64,000 bases of DNA from Bedellia somnulentella. Lineage: Eukaryota > Arthropoda > Insecta > Lepidoptera > Bedelliidae. The stretch spans positions 15,921,970 through 15,985,969 of the forward strand of contig OY755186.1 in assembly GCA_963576735.1 (NCBI GenBank), given 5' to 3'. Shown here piece after piece: positions 20,683 to 31,925 of this stretch (position 1 is the stretch's first letter; the number at the start of each line of letters is the position of its first letter). Below the pieces are notes generated by a model. The model had not been told where the DNA came from. It saw only the letters and a program-made list of their open reading frames with translations, and ran no database searches. Both the position numbers and the translations under genes were made by a program.

Positions 20683-20930
20683 GCTGTGTAGTGTCGGCTT
20701 AGAATAGCACTACCCCATTTCTTCCTGTGGGTGTACGTAAGAGGCGACTAACGGTATTGGGGCTTTAAAGGGATTTTGGGCGATGCGGTTGGAGACCCAT
20801 CACCAACAACCTTTACTTTACCATCTTTTCCTCACGCAACTTTCCAAAAGTGGCTGAGAAATTTCTAATTCCTTAGCTCTGGCGACCCCTTTTAGGGATT
20901 TACAGCCGTGAGTATATGTATGTATGTATG
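20683..20930 (+). repeat. SINE-like family A, full length
   Basis: GCTGTGTAGTGTCGGCTTAG to TATG tail; AGAAGAGAT.GTT appears on both sides as an imperfect duplication. Confidence 0.88.
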
Positions 20931-21343
20931 TTAGAAGAGATAGGTTGTTCTTATTCGTAACTACATGGTTCAGTTTTCTTCTGATTATACTATTGCCGAA
21001 TGTCAGCTAAAAAACACATATTATGTTTTGTTTGACATACCACAACCTATCCTAACTTAAAACAATATTAGAATTTCTTCTGAATCTGACGTTTTTACAA
21101 CTCTGAATTATCAAGACAATTAACGCCAATCGAAATAAGTACCTTTTGCAGTTGTTTTAAAGTTGTAATTGGATTGACTCTCTTTAATATTTTAAGTCCG
21201 TCCTAAGCCAATAATCGACACGTTAAGACCAAGATTAAGTCAGTTTTATCTTATCTGTTCTTAATGAGTTTGAGAAACGCTGATTAAGGAGCGTACATGT
21301 GTATGTTTGGAAAGCACTGGTTTATGGTACTAGTAAATAACTT

Positions 21344-21604
21344 GTGTGTAAAGCTGTGTAGTGTCGGCTTATAATAGCACTACCCCATTTCTTCCGGTGG
21401 GTGTATATAAGAGGCGACTAACGGTATAGGGGCTTTTAAGGGAATTTTGGGCGATGCGGTTGGAGACCCATCACCAACAACCTTTACTTTGCCATCTTTT
21501 CCCCACTCAACTTTCCAAAAGTGGCTGAGGAATTTCTAATTCCTTAGCTCTGGCTACCCCTTCTAGGGATTTATAGCCGTGAGTATATGTATGTATGTAT
21601 GTAT
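21344..21604 (+). repeat. SINE-like family A, full length, exact TSD
   Basis: Flanked by GTAAATAACTT at 21333-21343 and 21605-21615. The copy is close to the family consensus, so it is relatively young. Confidence 0.9.
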
Positions 21605-21605
21605 G

Positions 21606-22430
21606 TAAATAACTTTCAAAGCGTGAAGGGATGGTTTCAAAAAATCTACTCTATTTTTTCCAAGGTTGGCTGAGAGATCTTGGGCGCTGGTGAGTGATCG
21701 GATCCTCTTAATTTTTTACAGGTAACTGATTGAATTACATATTCTTGGGATTCACAGATATGTATGAGAAGATTAAAATAAATATAGTTATAAAAAGTGA
21801 AAAATAATAAAGATGAAAATCATGAAAAAGCGTGGGGCGCTCTGTGCCATGTTTTTGTCTATTGAGCAACCCATTCATGTATATACATACATACATACAG
21901 GTGAAGTTAAAATAAACTCGTTAATGTGACGCAAGTAAGTTAAATAGATTTGTCCAAACAAATCACTCTATTTTAGAATTAACATACACTATGTTTCATA
22001 CATTCCTAATTAAAGGAATAGAACTTTACAGTGTATTTTTATTTGGAAATAATTTAATGAATTTTGATTATTAATTTCTTTTATGTACACTTTTCATATA
22101 AATCAAATGACAAGAAAATCTCCCGGAATATAATTATTTTAAACTATTGCATGTAAATAACATAATGTTTTGTAAGCGTCGTAGAGACTTTTTTTAACAC
22201 AATTAAAGAAGACATAAATAAAACAACGTCTATAACAATATTAAAAGATTGCAAATTAATACTATAAATTTAAAATATTCTTAAAAAACAAACAGATTGG
22301 ATTACATCAGATGATACAATATAATTCTCTCCAGTTAAACGTCCTCAAACGAAGTTCTAGTTATTTTTTAATTGTGTTGTTTTTTTAATTGTGTTGTTTT
22401 GTATCATACATATAGTTTACTAAAAATTGT
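21606..22430. other. AT-rich spacer
   Basis: No gene. A 16-bp (CATA)n run lies near 21885. Otherwise unrecognised. Confidence 0.45.
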
Positions 22431-22515
22431 CTTAAGTCTTCTTACTAACCATTGTATGTTATGTACCTTATGTGCGAAATAAAGAATATTTTTATTATTA
22501 TTATTATATTATAAT
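22431..22515 (+). repeat. Probable LINE 3' end with (TTA)n tail
   Basis: TACCTTATGTGCGAAATAAA followed by GAATATTTTTATTATTATTA. AATAAA plus a trinucleotide tail is typical of non-LTR element termini. Clade unknown. Confidence 0.45.
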
Positions 22516-22900
22516 ATAAAAACTTGTGTTATCTGTATCTTGCCTAACAACTACTTTGAAAAGAAAGTTTTTTTTAACTAACCAATCCAACCCTAATATG
22601 CCTGCCACTTGAAAGTAATTATTTAAGTATTTGGGTCACACAATCTTCTAAACCATCCGAAATCCCTCAACACCTTTGAAATGATAATCTTTAACCTCAT
22701 TAACATACAAACGCCGGTTTTTTACACAATGAAATTAGGTTCACGCCTTTTAGTCCCAAAGGGATGAATAAGCATTTGTTTCTTTTATTTTAAAAAAAAT
22801 GTACATTTACTGATATAGATTTTTTGGGTAATCAGATTTATTTTGCAGCATGCAATTTCTTGCCAATACGTTATAATACCACGGCTAATATTTTTATATT
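22516..22900. other. Spacer, nothing recognised
   Basis: No supported gene or repeat. Confidence 0.4.
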
Positions 22901-23146
22901 GCCGTGTAGTGCCGGCTTAGAATGTCGCTACCCCTTTCTACCCACGGGTGTCGTAAGAGGCGACTAAAGGTATTGGGGTTTTTTATTGGATGTTTGGGCG
23001 ATGCGGTTGGAGACCCATCACCAAAAACCTTTATTTTTACCATATTTTCCCCACTCAACTTCCAAAAGTGGCTGAGGAATTTATAATTCCTTAGCTCTGG
23101 CTATCTCTTCTAGGGAAATATATCCGTGAGTATATGTATGTATGTA
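22901..23146 (+). repeat. SINE-like family A (GTCGCTACCCC subtype)
   Basis: GCCGTGTAGTGCCGGCTTAG to TATG tail; TAATATTTT is duplicated at the ends. Confidence 0.88.
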
Positions 23147-23151
23147 ATATT

Positions 23152-23313
23152 TTCAGTGAGGAGCAGCCAGAGCTACAGAACTTTTTTCATGAGCTCCTTT
23201 TGGAATACGAGTTACACTCATATGTTAAAAGAAGTTATTGTTGGGGGATGTCTTGGTGATGTGGCTGGTTTTACCCATCATCCTTTATTTTACGATATAT
23301 TTCTACTAAATTT
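23152..23313. repeat. Two old family A scraps
   Basis: AGCAGCCAGAGCTACAGAAC reads like the family on the minus strand, and TGATGTGGCTGG..ACCCATCATCCTTTATTTTA on the plus strand. Both are decayed. Confidence 0.4.
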
Positions 23314-23568
23314 GCCGTGTTGTGTCGGCTTAGAATTACACTACCCCATTAATACCAGTGGATGATCGTAAGAGGCGACTAAGGGTGTAGGGGCTTCTTA
23401 AGTGATTTTTGGGCGATGTGGTTGGAGACCCGTCACCAAAAACATTTATTTATTATTACCATCTTTTCCCCAATCAACTTCCAAAAGTGGCTGAGGAATT
23501 TCTCATTCCAAAGCTCTGGCTACCCCGTTAAAGGATTTATAGCCGTGAGTATATGTATGTATGTATGT
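23314..23568 (+). repeat. SINE-like family A, full length
   Basis: GCCGTGTTGTGTCGGCTTAG to tail, with TATTTCTACTAAA repeated before and after. It inserted next to the decayed copy. Confidence 0.88.
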
Positions 23569-23960
23569 ATTTCTACTAAACTTCCGAAAATTCTGAATCT
23601 CTAGCTACCCTATTTTAGGATTAATAGCCTTAAGATTACGCATGCTATGTATTTTTTAATAACAATATTATTAAAGCGACGATAATAGTTGCATACTGCA
23701 GTATATCTCACATGAATAGACAAACATCTTTATAAAAGCCATTTTTTAAATGTAATGAATTGAGGCTATTACTTAAGGTTATCAGCAAGGTAATAAGTTA
23801 AAACTTAGCCTTATCTCAATGAGTGTCATCGTGGAATAGGGGTGCCGCGTACATGGGGGTGCATGGTCACGTTTTCAAGTGCATTTCGTATGTCTTTTTG
23901 GTATATTATTCAGGTAGACAAAATATTTTATTGTTTTATGATAAAAGTATGTATGAAAGA
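23569..23960. other. Spacer, nothing recognised
   Basis: No supported gene or repeat. Confidence 0.4.
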
Positions 23961-24150
23961 TGTGTGTGTAGATGGCTTAGAATAACAATAGCTCGTTTCT
24001 TCCTGTGGGTACAAGAGGCGACTTAGGGTATTGGGGCTTTGAGCGATGCGGTTCATCTTAAGAACTATGACTGAGAAGCTAATTCCTTAGCTCTGGCTAC
24101 CCCTTCTAGGGGTTTATAGCCGTGAGTCTGTATGCTATGCATGTATGTAT
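23961..24150 (+). repeat. SINE-like family A, internally deleted
   Basis: GGCTTAGAATAACAATAGC, ACAAGAGGCGACTTAGGG, then a jump from GATGCGGTTCATC to the CTGAGAAGCTAATTCC block and the tail. Confidence 0.7.
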
Positions 24151-24367
24151 GAATGATAAAAAAAATGCAAACTTCTCACCGCAAACACTGTCGAAAAGTG
24201 TTGTATCAGACTGAACATTAATATTTTTGACTGATCGTTACAGCCCATATAATGTCCCTAGTTAGAGGCTGAGCTCACCTTGAATAGGATGATATGACAA
24301 TAGTCTGTTATAGCTTAATGCGGATATGCAAAGTGAAATGGCTATTATAAAGTTTTGTTATTATAAA

Positions 24368-24620
24368 GCTGTGTAGTAGTCTTAGATTAGCACTGCCCCA
24401 TTTCTACCCATGGGTGTTCGTAAGAGGCAACTAAGGGTTTTGAGGCTTCAAAGAAGTTGTTGGGCGATGCGGTTGGAGACACATCACCAACGATACTTTA
24501 TTTCCACTATCTTATCCTCTATCAACTTCCAATTGTGGCTGAAGAGTTTCTGGAAAGGAAAGCTCTGTTCGAGCTTTAAAGCTCTGTGGCTACCCCTTTT
24601 TGGGATTTATGGACGTATGT
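24368..24620 (+). repeat. SINE-like family A, diverged
   Basis: GCTGTGTAGTAGTCTTAGAT through GGCGATGCGGTTGGAGACAC. A short local duplication of AAAGCTCTG lies near its 3' end and the tail is lost. Confidence 0.7.
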
Positions 24621-25102
24621 AACCGAGACCGACGAAATTACTTGCCTTGCAAAGCAAAGGTCCATGATATTTGTGAATCTGAAATATCTTATTCAAAACG
24701 GGATATCTCACAAACTAAATTTATGAGTGAATTCATTGGTAATCCAGCACAAGACCTTCGCGTCAGACCACGGTGGCATTTTTTGTACCCATTAGTTGTA
24801 ATCACTTTGTCACATTTCTTTCTGTTACAGTACATGTTTAATCGCACTGTTGCATAAGATTTTATCATATTTTTGCATTATTCAAATTAAAAAAGTAAAT
24901 TTTATTGATAAACAACGATTAAGAATTGCACCGAGTCACGCGACGATTACTTAACAGCTAATTAGCGATCGCTTTCATTAGATCGGTATCGGACATGGTA
25001 ATGACAATGAAAAACTGGTACTTTCGATTCTGTCTTTTATTGTTCACTTACACATACATTACAGCACGATATGGTTAGCACGTAAGTTTAGTTAGGTGTG
25101 TT
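24621..25102. other. Spacer, nothing recognised
   Basis: An 85-codon frame (24600-24857) starts inside the preceding repeat and has no recognisable motif. Confidence 0.4.
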
Positions 25103-25385
25103 GCCGTGTAGTGCCGGCTTAGAATGTCACTACCCCTTTCTACCCACGGTTGTTGTAAGAGGCGACTAAGGTTATGGGGCTTTTTAAGTGGTTTTTGGGC
25201 GATGCGGTTGGAGATCCATCACCAGCGATACTTTAATTCTACCATTTTCTCCACTATCAACTTACAAATGTGGCTGAGGACTTCCTCCTCTAAAGATCTC
25301 GGCTACCCCTTTTAGGGATTTCTGGCCGTGGCGTAAGAGGCAAAATTACTTTTAAATGGTTGTTGGGCGATGTTGTTAGACACTG
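25103..25385 (+). repeat. SINE-like family A plus joined fragment
   Basis: Copy from GCCGTGTAGTGCCGGCTTAG to GGGATTTCTGGCCGTG, directly joined to a second piece GCGTAAGAGGCAAAATTACT..GGGCGATGTTGTTAGACAC. Confidence 0.7.
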
Positions 25386-25403
25386 CTAGTGCAATAATGT
25401 ACT

Positions 25404-25491
25404 ACATACATATAATCGCTGCTGTAAATACCTGGAAAGGGCAACCAAAGCTTCAGAAAAAGAAATTCTTCACTCACTTTTGGAATTTGGT
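25404..25491 (-). repeat. SINE-like family A, 3' fragment
   Basis: CATACATATAATCGCTGCTG through TTCACTCACTTTTGGAATTT, 5'-truncated. Confidence 0.55.
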
Positions 25492-25857
25492 ACCCAAATT
25501 ATTCGATACAGCTCTTTGTACCAGCTTAAGTCCACATCACCCGTACTGACTAACTTTGGACAACTGAATGCACTATTATCCTATTATTGCTATTAGTTGG
25601 TAATGGATTATCGTCGCCTAATTAACCAAACATTGCTTGTGGAATACTATGCATACTTGTTCTGCTAACAACTCGTGTAGTTAATACCGCTCCAAAAAGG
25701 AGCAAGTCGAATGTAACTACTTTTTGTTGTCTTTTTTCACCAATTCATCAAACCTTTGTCTTGATTTGTTACTTGTTGTTACGTGAGTCCCTTAAAAATC
25801 GATTTGATTAAGCCATTGTTGAAATAAAGTTACCTTTTTTATTTTACCAAGATACGT
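25492..25857. other. Spacer, nothing recognised
   Basis: No supported gene or repeat. Confidence 0.4.
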
Positions 25858-25950
25858 TACCAACATCCTTTCATTTAATATTTTTTCCCCACTCAACCTC
25901 CAAAAGTGGCTGAGGATTTTTTTATTCTAAAGCTCTAGCTACCCCGTCTT
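25858..25950 (+). repeat. SINE-like family A, central fragment
   Basis: TTTTCCCCACTCAACCTCCA..GTGGCTGAGG..CTCTAGCTACCCCG. Confidence 0.6.
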
Positions 25951-26234
25951 AAAATTGTTAGCAATTTGTAAAAGCTCACAGTTTTTCGGCCGTTATGCAG
26001 TTTTATCGTGGTGGTCGACGTTTACAAGTTAAGATGATGATAATACTAGTTTCACCATGTAAAAAATATTGTATTCTGCTTCTTGAGATATTGTAGTTAC
26101 TTTTGTATAGTGATCGTCTGCAAAGTTTGCATGCAATGCAATTAAACAAATAACACAACTATGTAAAAAAAAATAAGTGAGGAATCGTTTCTTTTATGAG
26201 TAAAACCGTTAACGCTTTGATGCTAAATACTCGT

Positions 26235-26350
26235 ACATACATACATTTAAAACGGCTATAGATAGGTATGAGGGGGTAGATAGACCTTCAGAGCCAGAAA
26301 ATTCATCAGCCACTTTTTGGAAGTTAATTGGGAAAAGTATTGTAAGTATT
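26235..26350 (-). repeat. SINE-like family A, 3' fragment
   Basis: TACATACATACATTTAAAAC..AGCCACTTTTTGGAAGTTAA; the 5' half is missing. Confidence 0.55.
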
Positions 26351-26352
26351 GT

Positions 26353-26589
26353 ACATACATATACTCACGGCTATAAGCCTCTAGAAGGGGTAGCCAGAGC
26401 TAGGGAATTAAAAGTTCCTTAGCCGCCTTTGGAAGTTGCGTGTGGAAAAGATAAAAAAGATAAAGGTTGTTGGTGATGGGTCTCCAACCGCATCGCCCAA
26501 AAATCCCTTAAAAGCCCTAATACCGATAGTCGCCTCTACAACCACCGGAAGAAATGGGGTAGTGCTATTCTAAGCCGGCACTACACAGT
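26353..26589 (-). repeat. SINE-like family A, full length
   Basis: (CATA)n to TAAGCCGGCACTACACAG. AGTATTGTA appears on both sides as a likely target duplication. Confidence 0.82.
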
Positions 26590-26616
26590 TATTGTATTGT
26601 ACAAGTATTGTAGCTA

Positions 26617-26705
26617 CTTAAAAAGCCTCAACACCCTTAGCCGCCTCTTACGATCACCCATGGGAAAAAATGTGGTAGTTCTATTCTAAGCTGATACTAA
26701 ACAGC
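26617..26705 (-). repeat. SINE-like family A, 5' fragment
   Basis: AAAAGCCTCAACACCCTTAG..TTCTAAGCTGATACTAAACA. It is probably the other half of the copy at 26235-26350, split by the insertion at 26353-26589. Confidence 0.6.
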
Positions 26706-26722
26706 ATACTAAATAATACTAA

Positions 26723-26961
26723 TACATACATACATACATATACTCATGGCTATAATTCCCTAGAAGGGGTAGCCAGAGCCAATGAATTATAAATTCCCCA
26801 GCCACTATTTGAAGTTTCGTGGGGAAAAGGCGGTAAAATAAAGGTTTTTGATAATGGGTCTCCAACCGCATCGCCCAAAAATCCAATAAAAAGTCCCAAT
26901 ACCCTTAGTCGCCTCTTACGACACCCGTGGGTAAAAAGGGGTAGCGACATTCTAAGCCGAT
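26723..26961 (-). repeat. SINE-like family A, nearly full
   Basis: (CATA)n, TCTCCAACCGCATCGCCC, GTAGCGACATTCTAAGCCGA; the last ~15 bp of the 5' end are missing. Confidence 0.8.
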
Positions 26962-27484
26962 TTACTGGTCGCATGGATTGTTTGCAGTCGAATAATAGGA
27001 TAGGAGACCGACTTTTAAGTTCAATTGCTTAACATGATCTAACAATGGTAGAACAAATGTCAAATCATTAAATTTAAAACGATAAAAGAAATCATAAGTA
27101 GACAATTACTTTCAAGACATAAAACTTCCAATATATGTTACTTTCAACTTGCAGGTTTCATCACCTATTTTACTTGTAGGTACTTAATAACATAACATAA
27201 CATAAACGTTCACGCCGTTTATCCCCGAAGGGGTTGGCAGAGGTACCAATACTTCTGAACTCACATGGCAGCGCCATCTAGGGTCCAGAGAAGGTACCCA
27301 CGTTTTGCTTAGACAGTGTACTCACGTGATAGGGGGCAGGCCTATCGCCGTTTTGTACGAATACACTGTCACATGACTAAGTACAACTCAGCCATGTGGG
27401 TTTCCTCACGATGATTTCCGTCACCTTTAACAACCATGATCAATTAACCACACATATGACTATAATACAAATTATGAAGAATAA

Positions 27485-29533
27485 CACTGGCCAACAAAAA
27501 AAAACTTTTTTTTTGGTGCGGTAAAAATTTGTTTAGATATTGTTTTTGAACGTGTCTCTGATGACAAACCTACAACTGCCATTTTTGTATCAGCTCTAAT
27601 TTCATAACTACCCTCAATTTTAAAATTTCGTCACTTTGACTTCAACAAAGTATCGCAATTCTTTTATTTTCATCAATTTCGTTGTTTTGGCATAATGGCA
27701 AGCTCATCAAGATGTTGTTTGACCAATCCTAATTCATTTTGTTATATTTGTGGTGAATATACGTTTGAGGAAAACAGAAAACCCATAACAGAGTTCGTGA
27801 AAAATGCATATTTCGCATACTTCAACCTATCTATTGAGCATCAAGATAAGCCTTGGGTGCCCCATTTTGTGTGTAAAACATGCAGAGAACATTTGAGACA
27901 ATGGACAAATTGCAAAAGAAGATGTATGAAATTTGGGATACCGATGATTTGGAGGGAACAACCAAATCACTTCAACGACTGTTATTTCTGTTTGGTTAAG
28001 ATTGTCGGCATAAATCGAAAGAATAGAAGTAAATGGACATATCCTGATATACCATCAGCGAAAAGACCTGTACCTCATTCCGAAAGTGTCCCTGTGCCTA
28101 CGTACCACTCGCTGCCAGATATCGAAGTGGAACAATATAACGAAATCCAAGCAAATCCCGAGATCGACAGTGATTATGGCGAGTTGAATCGAACCTCTCG
28201 TTTTTTTTCACAAGGTGAGCTTAATGATCTGATAAGGGATCTAGATCTTTCAAAGGAGCGTGCTGAATTGTTGGCTTCTAGATTAAAAGAGAAGAATTTG
28301 CTTTCACCAAACACAAGAGTTACATTTTACCGTCAAAGAGAACGCGATTTGCTACCATATTTTTCTGAAGATAACAATCTTGTTTATTGCAATGATATTG
28401 GTGGTTTATTAACAAGAATGGGTTTACAAAAGTACGACTCAACTGAGTGGCGTCTTTTTATAGACAGTTCCAAAAGAAGTCTCAAATGTGTATTGCTTCA
28501 TAATGGTAATAAACACGCTTGTGTTCCAATTGCTCATTCTACCCGAATGAAAGAAGAGTATGAAGCAATTGCACTGCTTTTAGAAAAGATTAAATATGAT
28601 AACCACCAATGGTTTATATGCGTCGATCTCAAAATGGTTAATTTTCTGTTGGGACAGCAAGGTGGATATACAAAGTATCCATGTTTTATGTGTCTTTGGG
28701 ATAGTAGAGATAAACCGAATCACTGGGTACGAAAAAATTGGCCGATCAGAGAAAGCCTAGCTGTTGGAAAGCAAAATGTTATAAATACACCTTTAGTCCC
28801 CCGAGAAATGATCATTTTACCTCCTCTACACATAAAACTTGGTCTCATGAAACAATTTGTAAAAGCATTAGACAAATCGGGCTCATGCTTTCAATACATT
28901 ACGAGGGCATTTCCAGCTTTAAGCACAGAAAAACTCAAGGCTGGAATATTTGACGGTCCTCAGATAAGACAGTTAATTAAAGATGATAACTTCGCAACAT
29001 CTATGAATGAAACGGAACTTGCTGCGTGGAACTCATTTGTGCAAGTGATCAAAAATTTCCTTGGTAATCATAAGGCAGAAGATTATGAAAGTATTGTAAA
29101 CCAAATGCTTTCTTGCTTTCAAAAGTTGGGATGTAATATGAGCATCAAGGTTCATTACCTACACAGCCATTTGGACTGCTTCCCGCATAACCTGGGTGAC
29201 TTAAGTGAGGAACAAGGAGAGCGGTTTCATCAGGACATCAAAGTCATGGAGGATCGATACCAGGGTAGATGGGATACTCACATGATGGCTGATTACTGCT
29301 GGGCTCTTATGAGAGACAACCCAATGCATAAACATGAAAGAAAATCTATTAAGAGGAGTTTTTTGTACACTGACTAATAAAAAATGTGTTTTTTCGTTGA
29401 AAAATTTTTTTTTTTAATATTTTCAAAACTAGAGCTGATACAGAAAAACTGATTACATATTTGAAATCAGTGAAGAAATTACTTTCATAATCAGGTCTTA
29501 AAACAACGGCACCAAAAATAGTGTTGGCCAGTG
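27485..29533 (+). mobile_element. Complete CACTG-terminus DNA transposon
   Basis: The ends are inverted: CACTGGCCAAC at 27485 and its reverse complement ending at 29533, with TTTTTGGTGC further in on both sides. A second, subterminal inverted repeat TGTATCAGCTCTA lies at 27586-27598 and 29430-29442. TAA at 27482-27484 and 29534-29536 is the 3-bp target duplication. One uninterrupted transposase ORF occupies most of the 2049 bp. CACTG ends with a 3-bp duplication suggest the CACTA/CMC (EnSpm) group; a TAA duplication would also fit PIF/Harbinger. No disabling mutation is visible, so the copy may be recent. Confidence 0.88.
27695..29377 (+). CDS. Transposase-like protein with Cys-rich N-terminus
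   Basis: A 560-residue intact protein. The N-terminal ~100 residues carry three CxxC pairs (C16/C19, C60/C63, C96/C99), suggesting a zinc-binding DNA-recognition module resembling a ZAD-like fold. The middle and C-terminus show RNase H-fold-like strands with conserved-looking acidic residues: D257 in FIDSSKRSLK, D311 in FICVDLKMV and E508 in EEQGERFHQD, a plausible DDE triad. A further C330/C333 pair follows GGYTKYP, a layout reminiscent of CACTA-type transposases. I recall multi-copy 'uncharacterised' arthropod proteins of this type, but the name is not certain. Its position between terminal inverted repeats makes a transposase role likely; catalysis is inferred. Confidence 0.8.
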   Translation: MASSSRCCLTNPNSFCYICGEYTFEENRKPITEFVKNAYFAYFNLSIEHQDKPWVPHFVCKTCREHLRQWTNCKRRCMKFGIPMIWREQPNHFNDCYFCLVKIVGINRKNRSKWTYPDIPSAKRPVPHSESVPVPTYHSLPDIEVEQYNEIQANPEIDSDYGELNRTSRFFSQGELNDLIRDLDLSKERAELLASRLKEKNLLSPNTRVTFYRQRERDLLPYFSEDNNLVYCNDIGGLLTRMGLQKYDSTEWRLFIDSSKRSLKCVLLHNGNKHACVPIAHSTRMKEEYEAIALLLEKIKYDNHQWFICVDLKMVNFLLGQQGGYTKYPCFMCLWDSRDKPNHWVRKNWPIRESLAVGKQNVINTPLVPREMIILPPLHIKLGLMKQFVKALDKSGSCFQYITRAFPALSTEKLKAGIFDGPQIRQLIKDDNFATSMNETELAAWNSFVQVIKNFLGNHKAEDYESIVNQMLSCFQKLGCNMSIKVHYLHSHLDCFPHNLGDLSEEQGERFHQDIKVMEDRYQGRWDTHMMADYCWALMRDNPMHKHERKSIKRSFLYTD

Positions 29534-29683
29534 TAATTAATAATAATAATGAAGACAAATTGGTGTAGGCCCGACCCAGGATTGGAACTCACGCCCTTCT
29601 GTTTTCGGGCGGGTGTTCTATCCACTGGACTATCATGTCGCTTAATACGTACTTAATACCAAAACTCAAAAGAGTTAATGACG

Positions 29684-30775
29684 TTCATACAAAATCGTGA
29701 TGAAATTCTATCAACTATCTAGTTTTTGGTGATGGGTCTCCAACCGCATCGCCCAAAAATCCAATAAAAATCCCCAATACCCTTAGTCGCTTCTTACGAC
29801 ACCCGTGGGTAGAAAGGGGTAGCGACATTCTAAGCCGGCACTACACGGCAAAACAAAATGGTCTTAAATATATTCATCTAAAAGCTCGTATACCTCGCAA
29901 CCGAAAGACGTCATGTTACCCAGGAACTGTCCATGTAGCCTAATATGGGATGATTGACTTTAACGACTACCGCCCTTGATAGTAGCCCGATCTGACAATT
30001 TACATGCCATCTGAAGTACAGAGTCATTATACTTATCGGTAAATTAGCTACTACTATCCCAACGAAAATAAAATGAAAAAAGGCGTAAAATAAAAGGGTT
30101 CAAGAGATTTGCCAGGATCGTATTAAGTTGCGATTTACTTTCTGAGCCTGCCCCAGAGGGGTGGTTTTTTTTAGTATGTATCGTTTGTAAGTTTTACCCT
30201 CGATAAACCAAAAAAGGAAGATGAGGTATGAGCGCGTATTGACGCGAAACTGGGCACTAAAATTTGACTATATTTTTAATGACTTTGCACTTAGTTACAA
30301 AAACTATAGCCAATATATAAATAAATCAAAATAATAATAAATTTACACCAAAAAGTTTTATGATTCTCATAGCTTCATTTCTGTCATTATGCTCTCATTT
30401 ATATCAATTGAACCCAAAAGATATTAAATTCTTTACACTCACAACAAACAAAGAGTTCAATTTAATCGGCTAACCAGATCTTTGTTTTGGCGTAACGGTA
30501 AGTTAAACAATGATGTTAACTAATGTTTAAACTCGGTTCAAAATTTAACAATTTAGTTAGTTAAACCAAGCGCAAAATTGTTTTTGAGCCGGCGGACCGT
30601 GAACTCTAACCTTTTTGGCGACTGTCGTTTTGGAGTTAAATGTACTAGGGCACCTAGCCATAATGAAGTAGAATAAAAAGCTGAGCTTCTAATTAAATAC
30701 AAATATACTGGTAAACCTCTAAGGTTTCCTCACTAGCCTTCATACAAAATCGTGATGAAATTCTATCAACTATCT
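29684..30775. repeat. ~1-kb duplicated segment between 37-bp direct repeats
   Basis: 29722-30734 matches 34021-35035 at roughly 98% identity. It starts in the middle of a family A copy and ends at TTTCCTCACT. The 37-bp stretch 29684-29720 is repeated exactly at 30739-30775, so the segment was inserted at this locus and duplicated its target. A minus-strand family A 5' part lies at 29722-29849 and a family D scrap at about 30105-30160. Nothing in it is coding. Confidence 0.88.
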
Positions 30776-31731
30776 CACTAACAAAGACTTAGGTCCGGCA
30801 TAGGTAAATAGCTACTACAATAAACCAAAAGATTATCTTAAATCAAAGATTCCAAAATCTCCATACGACCATGGAGCGCCTAACAAGTGGCTTCCCAATA
30901 ACATATTCCGTAAGAACAATGACACATGGCTTATCTGAACTCGGATTAAGTTAACTAGGAGTTGGTGAAAGCGTGCGCGCCACACACGATGTTTTAATTA
31001 TAAGGGAAGACATATTTTATGTTCTTTAAAAATACTCTCATTTCATAGACTATCGGTTTCATTTTAAATTGAGGGTAAAAGTATGTGACTTGATATGAAG
31101 AATCTGTATCATTTCGTTACTGTTTACATTAAAACACACATTTGACTTTATAAATGACACAAAGGTGTGGATTAAAATTCGTCTACCAAGGTTGTTAAAG
31201 ACGTTAAAAATCTATAAAAAATAAGTGCACAAAGTTTGAATAAACGGTCCGTTCAAAGTGAGCCAAAATCGAGTTCAAGTAGATTAAAATAACATGAAAA
31301 TAGCTCATTGCCCAGCCCCTATTTGGAGTTGGAAAAATGATTTTTTTTTCAATTCTAGACTTATCAGTATGAAACAGATGGGATGCTTTGCGATGCCAAA
31401 TCGGAGCTAAGCAGCGAGTGATTATCGAGTTCTGACTAGATCTACCAAAGACTGGCATTGGAAATATAAAATTGGCAATTCCGATCTGGTATTTTTAATT
31501 GTTGTCATCAGTATCTAAATCGTGTAAAATTTGATCCCGATCAGTTCGGTGTTTTAGGAGTTCCCTAACAATCGAAATAAAAACTCGGGGGTAAATGTCG
31601 CTTCGAAAGAAACTATGTAATTTGGAGGGACCAAATTCTTCTAAAGGAGTAAACTAGGAAATATAATTTTGAAATTGTAGATGTTTGTTCCTCGATCACG
31701 CTTAAAACGTCAACTAGTATCTCATAAATAT
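30776..31731. other. Spacer, nothing recognised
   Basis: No supported gene or shared repeat. Confidence 0.4.
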
Positions 31732-31925
31732 ATACATATATATACCCACGGCTATAAATTAGATATTGCTCAGGCATTTTTGGAAAGTTGAGTGGGGAAA
31801 TGATGGTAAAATATTGGTTGTTTGTGATGCCCGCATCGCTCAAAAAATCCCCAGTACCATTAGTCGCCGCTTCGTACACCCGCCGGAAGAAATGGGGTAC
31901 TGCTATTTTAAGCCGACACTACACA
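31732..31925 (-). repeat. SINE-like family A, internally deleted
   Basis: TATACCCACGGCTATAAATT..TTTGGAAAGTTGAGTGGGG..TTTTAAGCCGACACTACACA, with the GGTCTCCAACCG block missing. Confidence 0.65.

Larger units (their letters stand above)
27190..29648 (-). repeat. SINE B copy split by a DNA transposon
   Basis: SINE B sequence runs 27190-27484 (tail, body) and resumes 29534-29648 (AATTGGTGTAGGCCCGACCC, B box, A-box region GTTCTATCCACTGGACTATC). The outer target duplication GTACTTAATA (27180-27189, 29649-29658) shows that the two parts are one insertion, later interrupted by the element at 27485-29533. Confidence 0.88.
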
